NCBI GenBank assembly: GCA_946611835.1
Contig: CAMOEE010000149.1
Location: forward strand, 1 to 6,162
Direction: 5' to 3'
From: an uncultured Treponema sp.
Lineage (GTDB): Bacteria > Spirochaetota > Spirochaetia > Treponematales > Treponemataceae
Length of the DNA stretch: 6,162 nucleotides
Of this stretch, positions 4,871 through 6,162 are shown piece after piece (position 1 is the stretch's first letter; each line of letters opens with the position of its first letter). A program made the position numbers and the translations under genes. The notes beneath the pieces were generated by a model. That model was not told the origin of the DNA. It was given only the letters and a program-made list of their open reading frames with translations, and made no database searches.

Positions 4871-5809
4871 ATGGCAGACATCAAACAGAGTTCATTGGAA
4901 TTGATTGGAAAGACTCCGATTTTACAATTGAACAACTATTCAAAAAAATCAGGTATTACAGGTGCAACAATTCTTGCAAAACTTGAGTACCTTAATCCGG
5001 CAGGAAGCGTAAAAGACCGAATCGCTCTTGCAATGATTGAAGACGCTGAGTCTAAAGGACTCTTAAAACCGGGGGCAACAATCATTGAGCCTACAAGCGG
5101 TAACACAGGTATAGGTCTGGCAGCTATAGCTGCTGCAAAAGGTTATCATGCAATCCTCACGCTTCCAGAAACTATGAGTGTAGAGAGAAGAAATCTTCTT
5201 AAGGCTTATGGGGCTGAAATCGTGCTTACGGAAGGTGCTAAGGGAATGAAAGGTGCGATTGCTAAGGCTGAAGAGATCCGTGCGACAACTCCTGGAAGCT
5301 TTATTCCAGGTCAGTTTGTTAATCCTGCAAACCCTGCAATACACAAAAAGACAACAGGTCCTGAAATTTGGAATCAGACAGACGGAAAAGTTGATTTCTT
5401 TGTAGCTGGTGTTGGAACCGGCGGAACTTTGTCAGGTGTCGGTGAATTCCTCAAGTCAAAGAATCCGAACGTAAAAGTGATTGCAGTTGAGCCTGCAACA
5501 AGTCCGGTTCTTTCAAAAGGTGTGGCCGGTGCTCATAAAATTCAGGGAATCGGAGCTGGTTTCGTGCCGGATGTCCTCAATACCAAAATTTATGATGAGA
5601 TTATCACTGTAGAAAATGAAGATGCTTTTGCTGAGGGAAAGGCTTTTGCTCAAAGCGAAGGAATCCTCGTAGGAATTTCAAGCGGTGCCGCATTGAAAGC
5701 TGCCAGAATTCTTGCAGAACGACCTGAAAACAAAGGCAAGAACATCGTAGTTCTTCTCCCTGACTCAGGAGACCGATATTTGAGTACACAGCTTTTTACT
5801 GAAAATTAA
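4871..5809 (+). CDS. cysK: cysteine synthase A (O-acetylserine sulfhydrylase)
   Basis: This 312-residue protein is full length for CysK. PLP-binding Lys48 sits in LNPAGSVKDR. The substrate loop is PTSGNTGIGLA (74-84), the PLP-phosphate loop is GVGTGGT (180-186), the OAS-site segment is IQGIGAGFVP (224-233), and SSGAA (270-274) contacts the pyridine nitrogen. It condenses O-acetylserine with sulfide to cysteine in the cytosol. AAGGAG lies 7 bases before the ATG, and the frame starts 35 bases after the PLP lyase gene with no terminator between. In other bacteria CysK also binds partner proteins: serine acetyltransferase and, in Bacillus, the repressor CymR. With a CymR-like gene close by, a sensing role is plausible here but is inference. 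CysM or cystathionine beta-synthase are less likely given the length, the CysK-type motifs and the absence of CBS domains. Confidence 0.95.
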   Translation: MADIKQSSLELIGKTPILQLNNYSKKSGITGATILAKLEYLNPAGSVKDRIALAMIEDAESKGLLKPGATIIEPTSGNTGIGLAAIAAAKGYHAILTLPETMSVERRNLLKAYGAEIVLTEGAKGMKGAIAKAEEIRATTPGSFIPGQFVNPANPAIHKKTTGPEIWNQTDGKVDFFVAGVGTGGTLSGVGEFLKSKNPNVKVIAVEPATSPVLSKGVAGAHKIQGIGAGFVPDVLNTKIYDEIITVENEDAFAEGKAFAQSEGILVGISSGAALKAARILAERPENKGKNIVVLLPDSGDRYLSTQLFTEN

Positions 5810-5849
5810 ATTCCAGTAAACAAAAATTTATAAAAAAGAAGGAAAATCC

Positions 5850-6162
5850 ATGTCTTATAACTTTAACAAAATTACTGACCGACACAATACAAATGCAATT
5901 AAGTTTGACCTTGCGCTTGCGCGTGGAAAACCAGAGGATGTTCTTCCTCTCTGGGTTGCGGACATGGATTTTCCGACTGCTCCTGAAATCCTTGAAGCCC
6001 TTCACGAAAAAGTGAATCATGGAATTTTCGGATATTCCGTTCCAAACGAAAAATTTTATGATGCGGTAAAAAACTGGCAGAAAACAGAGCATGATTTCGA
6101 CATTGCACGGCACTGGGTTGTCACCACACCGGGAGTTGTTTTTGCAATCGCGTGCGCAATCA
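5850..6162 (+). CDS. MalY/PatB-type PLP aminotransferase-fold C-S beta-lyase, N-terminal part, cut by window edge
   Basis: This is an open frame of 104 codons from an ATG preceded by GAAGGA (5838-5843) to the right edge. The N-terminus shows the MalY/PatB signature: TDRHNTNAIKFD (9-20), LPLWVADMDFPTAPEIL (32-48), HGIFGYS (57-63) and VVTTPGVVFAI (90-100). Members of this fold-type I group cleave cystathionine or cysteine conjugates to pyruvate, ammonia and a thiol; E. coli MalY also interferes with MalT. The PLP lysine is beyond the window. It begins 40 bases after cysK with no terminator between, so it is most likely the third gene of the sulfur operon. It would supply homocysteine from cystathionine, or thiols from conjugates. 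The family call is secure; the substrate is not. Confidence 0.9.
   Translation, partial: MSYNFNKITDRHNTNAIKFDLALARGKPEDVLPLWVADMDFPTAPEILEALHEKVNHGIFGYSVPNEKFYDAVKNWQKTEHDFDIARHWVVTTPGVVFAIACAI

Overview
The window reads as a chromosomal segment of a strictly anaerobic bacterium. A host-associated or gut spirochaete of the Treponema type is my best guess. The grounds are the moderate GC content, a short Fe-S 'nitrogenase-like' operon beside PLP sulfur enzymes, and intergenic palindromic elements of a kind I associate from memory with Treponema and Bacteroidetes. The taxonomic call is an inference; no ribosomal or other marker gene is present.

Left half, minus strand (2819 down to 1): a compact operon in transcription order. 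It encodes an iron protein (NifH family, complete), a stand-alone NifB-like radical SAM enzyme, a small NifX/NifB-C-terminal-type cofactor-binding protein, and the first 170 codons of a nitrogenase component 1-type subunit that runs off the left edge. The nifB-like and nifX-like genes overlap by 8 bases. A palindromic element built from CACAGAT units sits between the nifX-like gene and the component 1 gene. No nifI, nifE or nifN is seen in the window.

Centre (2820-2945): a 126-bp divergent control region. It holds a good leftward promoter (TTGACA-N17-AATAAT), a weaker rightward promoter, and two copies of a 19-bp inverted repeat, ACCTA-N9-T(A/G)GGT, whose centres are 41 bp apart. Each promoter has one copy over its -35 region and one at its predicted start. 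The gene on the right encodes an Rrf2-family regulator that looks more like the cysteine-metabolism repressor CymR than the Fe-S regulator IscR.

Right half, plus strand: after the regulator come 297 bp without a gene. They contain a 96-bp near-perfect long hairpin (3382-3477) and a separate 112-bp multi-hairpin element bounded by GCGTTA/TAACGC (3539-3650). Then follow a Cys/Met-metabolism PLP enzyme (cystathionine lyase/synthase family), cysteine synthase CysK, and the start of a MalY/PatB-type C-S beta-lyase. These are closely spaced and probably co-transcribed.

Taken together, an iron-protein/NifB/component 1 system shares a divergent control region with a CymR-like regulator and lies next to sulfur amino-acid genes. 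The most interesting reading is that the nitrogenase-like enzyme serves sulfur scavenging, as the methylthio-alkane reductase (MarBHDK) of Rhodospirillum rubrum does, rather than or as well as N2 fixation. The sequence supports the linkage and the control architecture; the substrate is not determined.
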